From NCBI GenBank assembly GCA_963702075.1, contig OY969703.1:310001-374000 (forward strand): DNA of 64,000 nucleotides, given 5' to 3'. Numbering within the stretch: position 1 is the first letter of the stretch; each line of letters starts with the position of its first letter. The translations under genes were made by a program, and so were the position numbers. Origin of the DNA: VAYN01 sp963702075. Lineage in GTDB: Bacteria; Actinomycetota; Thermoleophilia; Solirubrobacterales; 70-9. The notes beneath the pieces were generated by a model, which did no database searches, was not told the DNA's origin, and saw nothing but the letters and a program-made list of their open reading frames with translations. Below are positions 50,643-57,348 of this stretch, piece by piece.

Positions 50643-50648
50643 TATACT
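50643..50648 (+). promoter_or_regulatory. -10 element (TATACT) for rpmH
   Basis: TATACT is a near-consensus -10 hexamer ending eight bases before the rpmH ATG at 50657. No ribosome site fits in the gap, so the transcript probably starts at or just before the ATG. No clear -35 element is seen at 17 bases upstream. Confidence 0.5.
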
Positions 50649-50656
50649 CCGCCGCG

Positions 50657-50791
50657 ATGAAGCGCACCTACCAGCCAAAGAAGCGGAAGCGGGCGAAGAC
50701 CCATGGCTTCCGTGCCCGCATGAGCACCCGCGGCGGCCGCGCCGTCCTCAAGCGTCGCCGGCGCAAAGGTCGCAAGCGCCTCACCCCCTGA
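50657..50791 (+). CDS. rpmH: 50S ribosomal protein L34
   Basis: A 44-residue protein with the invariant L34 pattern: MKRTYQPKKRKRAKTHGF, RARMSTRGGRAVLKRRR and a basic C-terminus ending RKRLTP. It is part of the large ribosomal subunit. It begins the plus-strand rpmH-rnpA-yidD-yidC group and is divergent from dnaA, as in most bacteria. The very short leader after TATACT suggests leaderless translation. Confidence 0.97.
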   Translation: MKRTYQPKKRKRAKTHGFRARMSTRGGRAVLKRRRRKGRKRLTP

Positions 50792-50828
50792 CTGAGATGC
50801 CGTACGCGCTCGCGCGGCTGGGCATCTG

Positions 50829-51185
50829 ATGGCGTCGAGACGACGACGCCTCTCGCGCAGCGGCGAGTTCGACCGCGTTTACCGGGACGGCTCCTCTCAC
50901 GCGACGCGGTACCTCGTGCTCTACACGTTCCCCCGCAAGAACGAGGAGCGGGAGGACGTCCGCCTTGGCGTCTCGGTCAGCCGCAAGGTCGGCGGCGCCG
51001 TCGACCGCAACAAGGTGAAGCGAGTCCTGCGCGAGGCTTTCTGGGCACTTTCCGACCGTCTCCCACCGCGCCACGACTTCGTGATCGTGGCGCGTGCCGA
51101 GATCAACGACCTGCTCGAGAAGGACGGGATGAACGGCGTCAAGGAGAACCTCGAAGAGGCGCTGGCGAAGGTGCGTTCCACGTGA
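50829..51185 (+). CDS. rnpA: Ribonuclease P protein component
   Basis: A 118-residue RnpA. It shows the SGEFDRVYRDG N-terminal region, LGVSVSRKVGGAVDRNKVKRVLREAFW (the RNR-containing RNA-binding signature) and HDFVIVARAEI. It binds the RNase P RNA for tRNA 5' maturation. ATG at 50829 is 37 bases after rpmH. Its final codons (CGT TCC ACG TGA) form part of a parS site. Confidence 0.95.
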   Translation: MASRRRRLSRSGEFDRVYRDGSSHATRYLVLYTFPRKNEEREDVRLGVSVSRKVGGAVDRNKVKRVLREAFWALSDRLPPRHDFVIVARAEINDLLEKDGMNGVKENLEEALAKVRST

Positions 51186-51189
51186 AACG
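51174..51189. other. parS centromere site 1
   Basis: CGTTCCACGTGAAACG matches the conserved bacterial parS consensus (GTTNCACGTGAAAC core) in all core positions. It overlaps the rnpA stop codon. ParB is encoded 3 kb downstream. Confidence 0.92.
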
Positions 51190-51211
51190 GAACGAGTCGC
51201 AGCTTGGGAGG

Positions 51212-51227
51212 CGTTCCACGTGAAACG
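51212..51227. other. parS centromere site 2
   Basis: A second identical copy, CGTTCCACGTGAAACG, 38 bases from the first start to start. It contains the GTG start codon of yidD, so ParB bound here would cover the yidD start. Confidence 0.92.
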
Positions 51228-51489
51228 CCTGTTCCTGGTCCCGATCCGTGCCTATCAGCGCTGGATCTCACCCGCCTTCCCCCGTCGCTGTCGCTACGAG
51301 CCGACCTGCTCGGCCTATGCGGTCGAAGCGGTCGAACGGTTCGGCGTGGCCCGCGGCTTTCTCCTGGCCGGCTGGCGGATTCTCCGCTGCAACCCCTTCA
51401 GTCACGGCGGCTTCGACCCCATCCCCGATAGATTCACGCTCCGCACCGGCCCCGTCCACCCGGCCGAGTACCACCGCACCCACCCGTGA
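51220..51489 (+). CDS. yidD: Membrane protein insertion efficiency factor YidD
   Basis: An 89-residue YidD with the family signature YQRWISPAFPRRCRYEPTCSAYAVEAVERFG, RGFLLAGWRILRCNPFSHGGFDPIP (key pieces given) including the three conserved cysteines. It has an amphipathic N-terminus and works with YidC at the membrane. GTG start lies inside a parS site. Its stop overlaps the yidC GTG start by 4 bases. Confidence 0.93.
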   Translation: MKRLFLVPIRAYQRWISPAFPRRCRYEPTCSAYAVEAVERFGVARGFLLAGWRILRCNPFSHGGFDPIPDRFTLRTGPVHPAEYHRTHP

Positions 51490-52250
51490 TCCTCCCCGCC
51501 GCCAACATCCTGCAGCCGCTGATCGACTTCGCGAACTCGGTCCTGCAGTTCTTCCACGACAACCTGGGCCTCAGCTGGGGGATGTCGATCATCGCCCTCA
51601 CGGTCGTCACCAGGGCGGTGCTGATCCCGCTCACCTACAAACAGCTAAAAGGGATGCGGGCTCTGCAGGCCCTGCAGCCGCAGATCAAAGCGATGCAGGA
51701 GAAGTACAAAAACGACAAACAGCGCATGCAGCAGGAAATGATGCGCATCTACAAAGAGAACAAAGTCAACCCCTTTGCCTCTTGCATCCCGCTGGTCGCG
51801 CAGCTCCCGGTCTTCTTCACCCTCTTCAACGTGCTGAAGCACGAGCTTCCGGAAGACATCGGTTGCAAGGCCGGCGAATGCGCCAGCAAGGCCGGATTCC
51901 TCTTCATCGAAGACCTCACCGCCTCGGCCCACGGCGCCGAATTGGCGGCGCTGCTGATCCTCTATATCGGCACCCAGCTGATCTCGGGCATGGTTATGTC
52001 GATGTCGGCTGACAAAAGCCAGCGGACGATGATGTTCATCCTGCCGCTGGTCTTCGTCCCGTTCATCATCAAATTTCCGGCCGGCTTGATCCTCTACTGG
52101 ATCACCACGAACATCTGGACGATCGGCCAGCAGTACGTGATCCGGAAGGTCGTGCCGGTCCCCGTGCTCGCCACTCCGGAGGGCGCCGCCGCCATTCAAG
52201 CGGCCAAAGCGCCGCCGCCGCCGCCGAAAAAAAAGAAGAAGCGCCGCTAG
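51486..52250 (+). CDS. yidC: Membrane protein insertase YidC
   Basis: A 254-residue short Gram-positive-type YidC without the large periplasmic P1 domain. Hydrophobic helices lie at about 28-50, 100-120, 155-175 and 185-215. The hydrophilic-groove arginine is visible in TVVTRAVLIPLTYKQ, followed by the coiled cytoplasmic hairpin MQEKYKNDKQRMQQEMM and NPFASCIPLVAQLP. The basic tail PPPPPKKKKKRR probably contacts the ribosome. It inserts membrane proteins with or without SecYEG. Confidence 0.94.
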   Translation: MILPAANILQPLIDFANSVLQFFHDNLGLSWGMSIIALTVVTRAVLIPLTYKQLKGMRALQALQPQIKAMQEKYKNDKQRMQQEMMRIYKENKVNPFASCIPLVAQLPVFFTLFNVLKHELPEDIGCKAGECASKAGFLFIEDLTASAHGAELAALLILYIGTQLISGMVMSMSADKSQRTMMFILPLVFVPFIIKFPAGLILYWITTNIWTIGQQYVIRKVVPVPVLATPEGAAAIQAAKAPPPPPKKKKKRR

Positions 52251-52266
52251 ACCCGACTGCCGCGCC

Positions 52267-52947
52267 TCAGCCGCGCGGGCGCTTCTTGGCCATCCCCGGC
52301 CGCCGTGGCAGGCTCGACGGGGTCGGACCGGTCTTGCGGATCACGTGAACGTGACGATGTTCGCTGCCGGCGCGGTTACCGACGTCGAGGATCTGCTCGG
52401 GCTCCATCGCCAGCCCCTCCGCGGCGTTGTCGAGCTGCCGCTCCTCGTCCGGGTCGCGCCGCCCCTTCCAGGCGACGAGGACGCCATTTGGCTTCAGGAG
52501 CGGGGAAGCCAGCTCGGCGAGGGTGGAAAGGCGGCCGACTGCCCGGGCGGTAACCACGTCGTAGGCCTCGCGCCCATCCGCTGACGCCCACTCCTCGGAG
52601 CGCAGGTTGTGGACGGCTGCGTTGGAGATGTCCGCCGCCCGCGCCGCGCCGCGAATGAACTCGCACTTGCGGCCTACCGACTCCAACAGGTCGACCTGCG
52701 CGTCGGGCCGCGCCACCGCCAACACCAATCCCGGGAAGCCCGCCCCGGCGCCGACGTCGGCAATTCTCCCCGCCTCCCGCAGCGCGCGCACCTCGAGGCC
52801 AGTCAGGCTGTCGACGACGTGCACCTGCCAGGCTCGCTCATCGACCACCGAGCTGACCGAAGCCCGCTCCTCTGCGAGCAGGTCGAGAACGATCTGCAGC
52901 CGCTGGCGCGCGCCCTCGTCCAGCGCTGCCGTGGGCTCGCGGCTCAC
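52267..52947 (-). CDS. rsmG: 16S rRNA (guanine-N7)-methyltransferase RsmG
   Basis: About 226 residues. SAM-binding motif IADVGAGAGFPGLVLAVARPDAQV (key part GAGAGFPG), LLESVGRKCEFIRGAA, the N7-type RAVGRLSTLAELASPLLK and VAWKGRRDP. It methylates G527 of 16S rRNA. GTG at 52947 overlaps the jag stop (GTGA). It lies on the minus strand, convergent to yidC, unlike the usual codirectional order at bacterial origins. Confidence 0.93.
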   Translation of the reverse strand: MSREPTAALDEGARQRLQIVLDLLAEERASVSSVVDERAWQVHVVDSLTGLEVRALREAGRIADVGAGAGFPGLVLAVARPDAQVDLLESVGRKCEFIRGAARAADISNAAVHNLRSEEWASADGREAYDVVTARAVGRLSTLAELASPLLKPNGVLVAWKGRRDPDEERQLDNAAEGLAMEPEQILDVGNRAGSEHRHVHVIRKTGPTPSSLPRRPGMAKKRPRG

Positions 52948-53426
52948 TCGGGCAGCAGCGGCGCGACGATCACACAGCGGCGCGGCTCGTCGCCCTCGCT
53001 GTAGGTCTCGATTCCCGAGCGGTCTTTCAGCCGTTCGTGGACGACCCGTCGTTCCTGTGCGCTCATCGGATCCATCTCGATGACGCTGTTGTTGCTTAGC
53101 GCCTGCTCGGCGGCGCGATCTGCGCGGCCCTCCAGGGTCTCCCGCCGACGCTCGCGGTAGCCGGCGGCGTCGACGATCACCCGCTTGCGCTCGCGCATGC
53201 CGCGGAAGGCGGCCTGGTAGCACAGCAGCTGCAGAGCGTCGATCGTCTGGCCGCGTTTGCCGATCAGGAGGCCGTAGTCGTCCTCCCCCTCGACCGTCAG
53301 GAGGATTCGGTCGTCGTTCTCGTCGACCACGACCTCACCGTCGAGGTCGAGCTCGTCCAGGACTCCCTCGACGAGCTCTTGGGCGCGCTCGGCGGGGTCA
53401 TCGGGCCAGTCGAAGCTCTCGGACAC
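52944..53426 (-). CDS. jag: Jag/KhpB RNA-binding protein
   Basis: About 160 residues: a KH-like domain with the LLIGKRGQTIDALQLLCYQAA motif (GKRG in the GxxG position) and an R3H domain with RAAEQALSNNSVIEMDPMSAQERRVVHERL, ending with ERRVVH and RRCVIVAP. KhpB proteins bind RNA and affect cell envelope growth. GTG at 53426 is chosen; an ATG 16 codons upstream at 53474 would reach almost to the parA start. It forms a unit with rsmG on the minus strand. Confidence 0.9.
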   Translation of the reverse strand: MSESFDWPDDPAERAQELVEGVLDELDLDGEVVVDENDDRILLTVEGEDDYGLLIGKRGQTIDALQLLCYQAAFRGMRERKRVIVDAAGYRERRRETLEGRADRAAEQALSNNSVIEMDPMSAQERRVVHERLKDRSGIETYSEGDEPRRCVIVAPLLPE

Positions 53427-53487
53427 GGGCGAGAGGCTATCCGACCGCCTGAAAACGCGCCGGGAATGCACCATCTAGGCTGGGCCG

Positions 53488-54246
53488 GTGGGCAAGGTTT
53501 ACGCCGTCGCAAACCAGAAGGGCGGGGTCGGGAAGACGACCACCGCCGTCAACCTCGCCTCCTGTGCGGCCGCCGAGGGCCACCAGACGCTGCTGGTCGA
53601 CCTCGACCCGCAATGCAACGCCACCGTTGCGCTCGGCGGCGGTCGCGACCTACACCCCTCTTCGTATGACTGCCTCACCGGCGAGACCTCGGTCGCCGAG
53701 GCCGCGCGCCCCGCGGGGCCCGACAACCTCTGGCTCGTCCCCGCCAGCCGCGACCTCGCCGGCGCCGCGGTGGAGCTGCCACGGATCGAAGGATCCGAGA
53801 CGCGCTTACGGGAGCGCCTGGGGCCGGTGCGAGAGCGCTTCGCGGTGGCGCTGCTCGACTGCCCGCCCGCCCTCGGGCCGGTGAGCGTCAACGCGCTGAC
53901 CGCGGCCGACCGGGTGATCGTGCCGGTGCAGGCGGAGTATCTGGCGCTCGAGGGCTTGGTGCAGTTCCTCGAGACGCTGGGCCTGATCAGGCGTGAGCTG
54001 AACCCTCAACTCGAGGTTTCGGGTTTGCTGATCACCATGCACGACGAGCGCACCCGGCTCGCCCAGGACGTCGAGTCGGAGCTGCGGGAGCACTTCGACG
54101 GCATGGTCTTCGAGACGGTCATCCCCCGCAGCGTTCGAGTCGCTGAGTCGCCGAGCTATGGTCTGCCCGTGACCGAGCACGCGCCTTCGTCCCACGGTGC
54201 CGTCGCCTACCGGGCTCTTTCGAAGGAGCTCGCAAGCCGTGGCTAG
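53488..54246 (+). CDS. parA: Chromosome partitioning ATPase ParA (Soj)
   Basis: A 252-residue ParA with deviant Walker A NQKGGVGKTTTAVNL, the switch region VDLDPQCNATVAL and the Walker B-like FAVALLDCPPALGPVSVNAL. It lacks an N-terminal HTH, typical of chromosomal Soj. It works with ParB bound at parS to segregate the origin. GTG start is 61 bases from the divergent jag start. Its stop overlaps the parB start by 8 bases. Confidence 0.95.
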   Translation: MGKVYAVANQKGGVGKTTTAVNLASCAAAEGHQTLLVDLDPQCNATVALGGGRDLHPSSYDCLTGETSVAEAARPAGPDNLWLVPASRDLAGAAVELPRIEGSETRLRERLGPVRERFAVALLDCPPALGPVSVNALTAADRVIVPVQAEYLALEGLVQFLETLGLIRRELNPQLEVSGLLITMHDERTRLAQDVESELREHFDGMVFETVIPRSVRVAESPSYGLPVTEHAPSSHGAVAYRALSKELASRG

Positions 54247-55102
54247 CACGCGCCGCGGGATCGGACGCGGCCTGGCGGCGATCCTGCCCGAAACGGAGGC
54301 CACCGACGCCGGCGAGCTGCGCGAGCTACCGGTCTCGCTGATCAAGCCGAATCCTTCGCAGCCTCGGACCAAGTTCGACGAGCAGGCCCTGGCGGCCCTG
54401 GCGGCCTCGATCGAGGCGAGCGGCGTCGTCCAGCCGCTGCTGGTTCGCCCCCTGCCCGACGGCAGCTACGAGCTGGTCGCCGGCGAGCGGCGCTGGCGAG
54501 CGGCGCAGCAGGCCGGCGTCGACAAGGTGCCGGCGGTGGTGCGAGACCAGGCCGAGGCCGAGCGGCTGCAGGCGGCGCTGATCGAGAACATGGTGCGCGA
54601 GGACCTCAATCCGGTTGAGGAGGCGAAGGCCTGCTCCGCCCTGGTCGAGGAGCTGGGGCTGACCAAAGAAGAGCTGGCGAAACGTGTTGGCCGCAGCCGG
54701 CCAGCCGTCTCCAACCTGATCCGCTTGCTCGAGCTGCCCGACGAGGCACTGGAGTTGCTCGAGAGCGGCGACCTCAGCGAGGGTCACGGCAAGGCCCTGC
54801 TGGGCGTGCCCGGCAACGACGTCCGCCGCCGCCTGGCCCGCGATGCCGCCCGTGGCGGCTGGTCGGTCCGCGAAACGGAGGAGAGGGTTCGGCTGGCTGG
54901 CCAGCCAAAAGCGAGGCCGCGACGGGCGGCCCAGGATCCCGACACCGTCGCCGCCCTGCGCGACGTCGCCGACGCGCTCGAGGAAGCGATCGGCCACGAA
55001 GTAACGACGCGGGCGAAAGGGGAGGGGATCGTCGCCGAGCTGCATTTCGACGACGTCCGTGATGCCCACACGCTCGCCCGCCGTCTGCGCAAGCGGGCCT
55101 AG
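54239..55102 (+). CDS. parB: Chromosome partitioning protein ParB (Spo0J)
   Basis: About 287 residues. N-terminal basic RRGIGRGLAAILP, CTPase/ParB motifs NPSQPRTKFDE, VVQPLLVRPL, LVAGERRWRAAQQ (GERRWRA box) and LIENMVREDLNPVEEA, followed by a DNA-binding HTH (TKEELAKRVGRSRPAVSNLIRLLEL) and a C-terminal dimerisation domain. The GTG start at 54239 lies in the parA tail. The expected target is the pair of CGTTCCACGTGAAACG sites at the rnpA/yidD junction. Confidence 0.95.
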   Translation: MASTRRGIGRGLAAILPETEATDAGELRELPVSLIKPNPSQPRTKFDEQALAALAASIEASGVVQPLLVRPLPDGSYELVAGERRWRAAQQAGVDKVPAVVRDQAEAERLQAALIENMVREDLNPVEEAKACSALVEELGLTKEELAKRVGRSRPAVSNLIRLLELPDEALELLESGDLSEGHGKALLGVPGNDVRRRLARDAARGGWSVRETEERVRLAGQPKARPRRAAQDPDTVAALRDVADALEEAIGHEVTTRAKGEGIVAELHFDDVRDAHTLARRLRKRA

Positions 55103-55362
55103 GCAGCCCTTCTGGCAGGACCGACGAATTGCCGAAGCTCCCGTCGGAGTTCCCCGACCTCGCGCTCTAGGTCCCGGACTTCTCTACGCGTCTCTGTCCA
55201 CTGCCGTTTCCTACCTATGTAGTAAGACGCGGCGAGGAGGGGAATGAGGCCCAGGAGAGCGCCGACAATCAACTTCAGCACTAGGGGGAGGTTGGCGAGG
55301 AAGAGGCACGCCAAGCCGGCTCCGTCCGCCACTATCGCCAAAGCGGCGATCACGAATCCCAT
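55099..55362 (-). CDS. Small two-TM membrane protein with coiled-coil tail
   Basis: An 87-residue protein: two membrane helices (about 3-22 and 27-48), then a charged coiled-coil-like segment RKRQWTETRREVRDLEREVGELRREL. No family recognised. It starts with ATG at 55362, 16 bases after the ribbon-helix-helix gene on the same strand, and its end overlaps the parB stop by 4 bases. The pairing of a small membrane protein with an RHH regulator resembles a toxin-antitoxin layout, but this is inference from arrangement only. Confidence 0.6.
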   Translation of the reverse strand: MGFVIAALAIVADGAGLACLFLANLPLVLKLIVGALLGLIPLLAASYYIGRKRQWTETRREVRDLEREVGELRRELRQFVGPARRAA

Positions 55363-55378
55363 GGGAAAGCTTGGTGGT

Positions 55379-55633
55379 TCAGACCTCCTTGCCACTCGCT
55401 CGCTCCCGCTTCGCTGCGAGGGAGCGGACTTCCCCCTGTTTCTCCTCCTCGAGCGGATCGCGTAGCTCTCTGGCGGCACGAACCCGCGGATCCTCGCGGT
55501 GATCCTCGACCCAGCGGTCGACTGCCGCTCGAAGCTCCTCCGCGACACTGCGTTGATGGATAAACGCCACGGTCTCGAGCCACTCGAGCAGTGGCTCGTC
55601 CAAGCGGATGTTGGTTTGCCTTTGAGGAGGCAC
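55379..55633 (-). CDS. Ribbon-helix-helix (CopG/Arc-like) protein
   Basis: An 84-residue protein. The N-terminal QRQTNIRLDEPLLEWLETVA and SVAEELRAAVDRWVEDH fit a beta-strand plus two-helix RHH fold (key parts TNIRLDEPLLEWL and EELRAAVDRWV). The C-terminal half is charged. The GTG start sits directly after GGAGG inside the palindrome GGAGGTGCCTCC, so ribosome spacing is abnormal and a TTG ten codons downstream is possible. It likely regulates its own operon with the small membrane protein. Confidence 0.65.
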   Translation of the reverse strand: MPPQRQTNIRLDEPLLEWLETVAFIHQRSVAEELRAAVDRWVEDHREDPRVRAARELRDPLEEEKQGEVRSLAAKRERASGKEV

Positions 55634-55703
55634 CTCCCAGTACCTTTCCGTCCGCGGTGGTTGCTACGCAAATGGAAATGTAGAGATGTAGCAGCAATTT
55701 GTC

Positions 55704-55717
55704 TAGCGGATCCGCTA
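55704..55717. promoter_or_regulatory. Perfect palindrome, possible operator
   Basis: TAGCGGATCCGCTA is a perfect 14-base palindrome in the gap between the RHH gene and tRNA-Ile. It could be the RHH operator or affect tRNA transcription. TATCAT at 55751-55756 is a possible tRNA -10 element. Confidence 0.45.
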
Positions 55718-55766
55718 ACGGAGGCCCGGACACTTAGAAGATGTCGTCGCTATCATCGCCGTCTCC

Positions 55767-55840
<74 letters not shown>

Positions 55841-55927
55841 CTCGACTCCGCTTCGATTAGGCGCCCTCTCGGAGTGGGTAGAAGCTCGACCTATACTTGC
55901 CAAGCGAACCAGGCCCGGGAGCTTCTC

Positions 55928-56419
55928 TTGCAGCAGATGCAGATCTATGGCGTCTCTTTCGACATGGTCGGCAAGCAGCCGATCGTGCTGCTGAAGACCG
56001 TCGACGGCAACCGCTTCCTGCCGATCTGGATCGGGCACCCGGAGGCGGCGGCGATCCTGATGAAGCTGCAGGGCGCCTCGACGCCGCGGCCGATGACCCA
56101 CGACCTGCTCTCCGACGTGCTCGAGAACCTCGACGCGAAGTGCGAGCGGGTGTCGGTGACCGAACTGCGCGACAACACCTTCTACGCCTCGATCACGGTC
56201 TCGATCAACGGCTCCGAAGTCGAGATCGACTCGCGCCCCTCCGACGCTCTGGCACTGGCGGTGCGCGTGGCGGCGCCGATCTTCGCGGCCGAGGAGGTGA
56301 TCGAGGAGTCGGCGATCGAGTTCGAGCACGAGGTCGAGGACACCGAGGAGGTCGTCGACAAATTCAAAGAGTTCCTCGACGAAGTGACGCCGGAGGACTT
56401 TGCGCAGGGAGACTCTTAG
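55928..56419 (+). CDS. Bifunctional nuclease-domain (BFN/DUF151) protein
   Basis: About 163 residues with the BFN domain: MQIYGVSFDMVGKQPIVLLKTVDGNRFLPIWIGHPEAAAI and the SRPSDALALAVRVAAPIF segment (key parts FLPIWIG and RPSDALALA), then an acidic tail. TTG at 55928 has GGGAG 6 bases upstream; ATG at 55937 is the alternative. The family has nuclease reports in plants, but a bacterial role is not settled. Its stop overlaps the convergent ddl stop by 3 bases. Confidence 0.88.
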   Translation: MQQMQIYGVSFDMVGKQPIVLLKTVDGNRFLPIWIGHPEAAAILMKLQGASTPRPMTHDLLSDVLENLDAKCERVSVTELRDNTFYASITVSINGSEVEIDSRPSDALALAVRVAAPIFAAEEVIEESAIEFEHEVEDTEEVVDKFKEFLDEVTPEDFAQGDS

Positions 56420-57348
56420 GCGGCTGCGGGGTTGAGCGCGAGGTCGAGGATGCGCTCGACCAGCTGCTCGAAGGAGAGTCCCGCCGCCTCGGCGGCCTGG
56501 GGGAGGAGGCTGGTGTCGGTGAGGCCGGGGATCGCGTTCGCCTCCAGCAGCCACGGGCCCTCGTCGTCGAGGATCAGGTCGACGCGGGCGAAGCCGGAGC
56601 AGCCGAGGGCGCGGTATGTATCGAGGGCGGCTTGGGTGACGGCGCGCTCCTCCTCGGCACTCAGCTCCGCCGGGCAGACGAAGCGGGTGCGGCCGATCTC
56701 GTAGCGGGCCTCGAAGTCGTAGCGGTCGCCTTCGAGCAGGATCGCCTCGACCACCGGCAGCGGCTTGTCGCCGAGCACGCTGACCGCGAGCTCACGGCCG
56801 TCGACGAAGCGCTCGAGCAGGACCCGGTCGTCGTAGCTGAAGGCGGAGACCAGCGCCTGCGGAATCTCGCCCGGCGAGCGGGCGAACTTGACCCCGAGCG
56901 AGGAACCGCCGCGGCTCGGCTTGACGACCAGCGGGAAGCCGAGGGTCTCCTCCAGCCGCCCGAGCGCGTCGGCGGCGCCGAACTCGCGGAAGGCGGTCTG
57001 GTTGAAGGCGAACCAGTCGGGCGTCGGGAGGCCGGCGTCGTCGATCGCGTCCTTGCCCTGGACCTTATCCATGCAGCGCGCGCACGCCGCGGCGCTGGGG
57101 CCGGTGAAGGGCACGCCGAGGATCTCCAGCAGCTCCTGCACGCTGCCGTCCTCGCCGCCGGCGCCGTGCATGGCGACGAAGGCGACGTCCGGTTGCTCGG
57201 CGACCAGGCGCTTGACCAGGTCGGAGTCGACGTCGATCGCCAGAACCTCGTGTCCGAGCCGTTCCAGGGCGTCCTCGACCCGCGCCCCAGAGCGCAGCGA
57301 GACGCCTCGCTCCAGCGAGCGCCCGCCCTTGAGGACGGCGACCTTCAC
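56416..57348 (-). CDS. ddl: D-alanine--D-alanine ligase (second copy)
   Basis: A 310-residue ATP-grasp ligase: VAVLKGGRSLERGVSLRSG, FVAMHGAGGEDGSVQELLE, VKPSRGGSSLGVKFA, RYDFEARYEIG (Tyr kept in the D-Ala-selective position) and LEANAIPGLTDTSLLP. It differs from the first copy in the loop regions, with a more divergent N-terminal RGVSLRSG (E-H to E-R change in the D-Ala site: SLERGVS versus SSEHDVS). GTG start overlaps the aminotransferase stop by 4 bases. Why two Ddl enzymes are kept is unclear. Confidence 0.9.
   Translation of the reverse strand: MKVAVLKGGRSLERGVSLRSGARVEDALERLGHEVLAIDVDSDLVKRLVAEQPDVAFVAMHGAGGEDGSVQELLEILGVPFTGPSAAACARCMDKVQGKDAIDDAGLPTPDWFAFNQTAFREFGAADALGRLEETLGFPLVVKPSRGGSSLGVKFARSPGEIPQALVSAFSYDDRVLLERFVDGRELAVSVLGDKPLPVVEAILLEGDRYDFEARYEIGRTRFVCPAELSAEEERAVTQAALDTYRALGCSGFARVDLILDDEGPWLLEANAIPGLTDTSLLPQAAEAAGLSFEQLVERILDLALNPAAA

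Noticed and set aside
52340..52360. CACGTG-containing word in rsmG as a third parS
   Set aside because: GATCACGTGAACG shares the CACGTGAA core but lacks the GTTN flank and the final AAC symmetry of parS.
53427..53474. Longer jag start at ATG 53474
   Set aside because: It would add 16 residues unlike the family and leave only 13 bases for two divergent starts.
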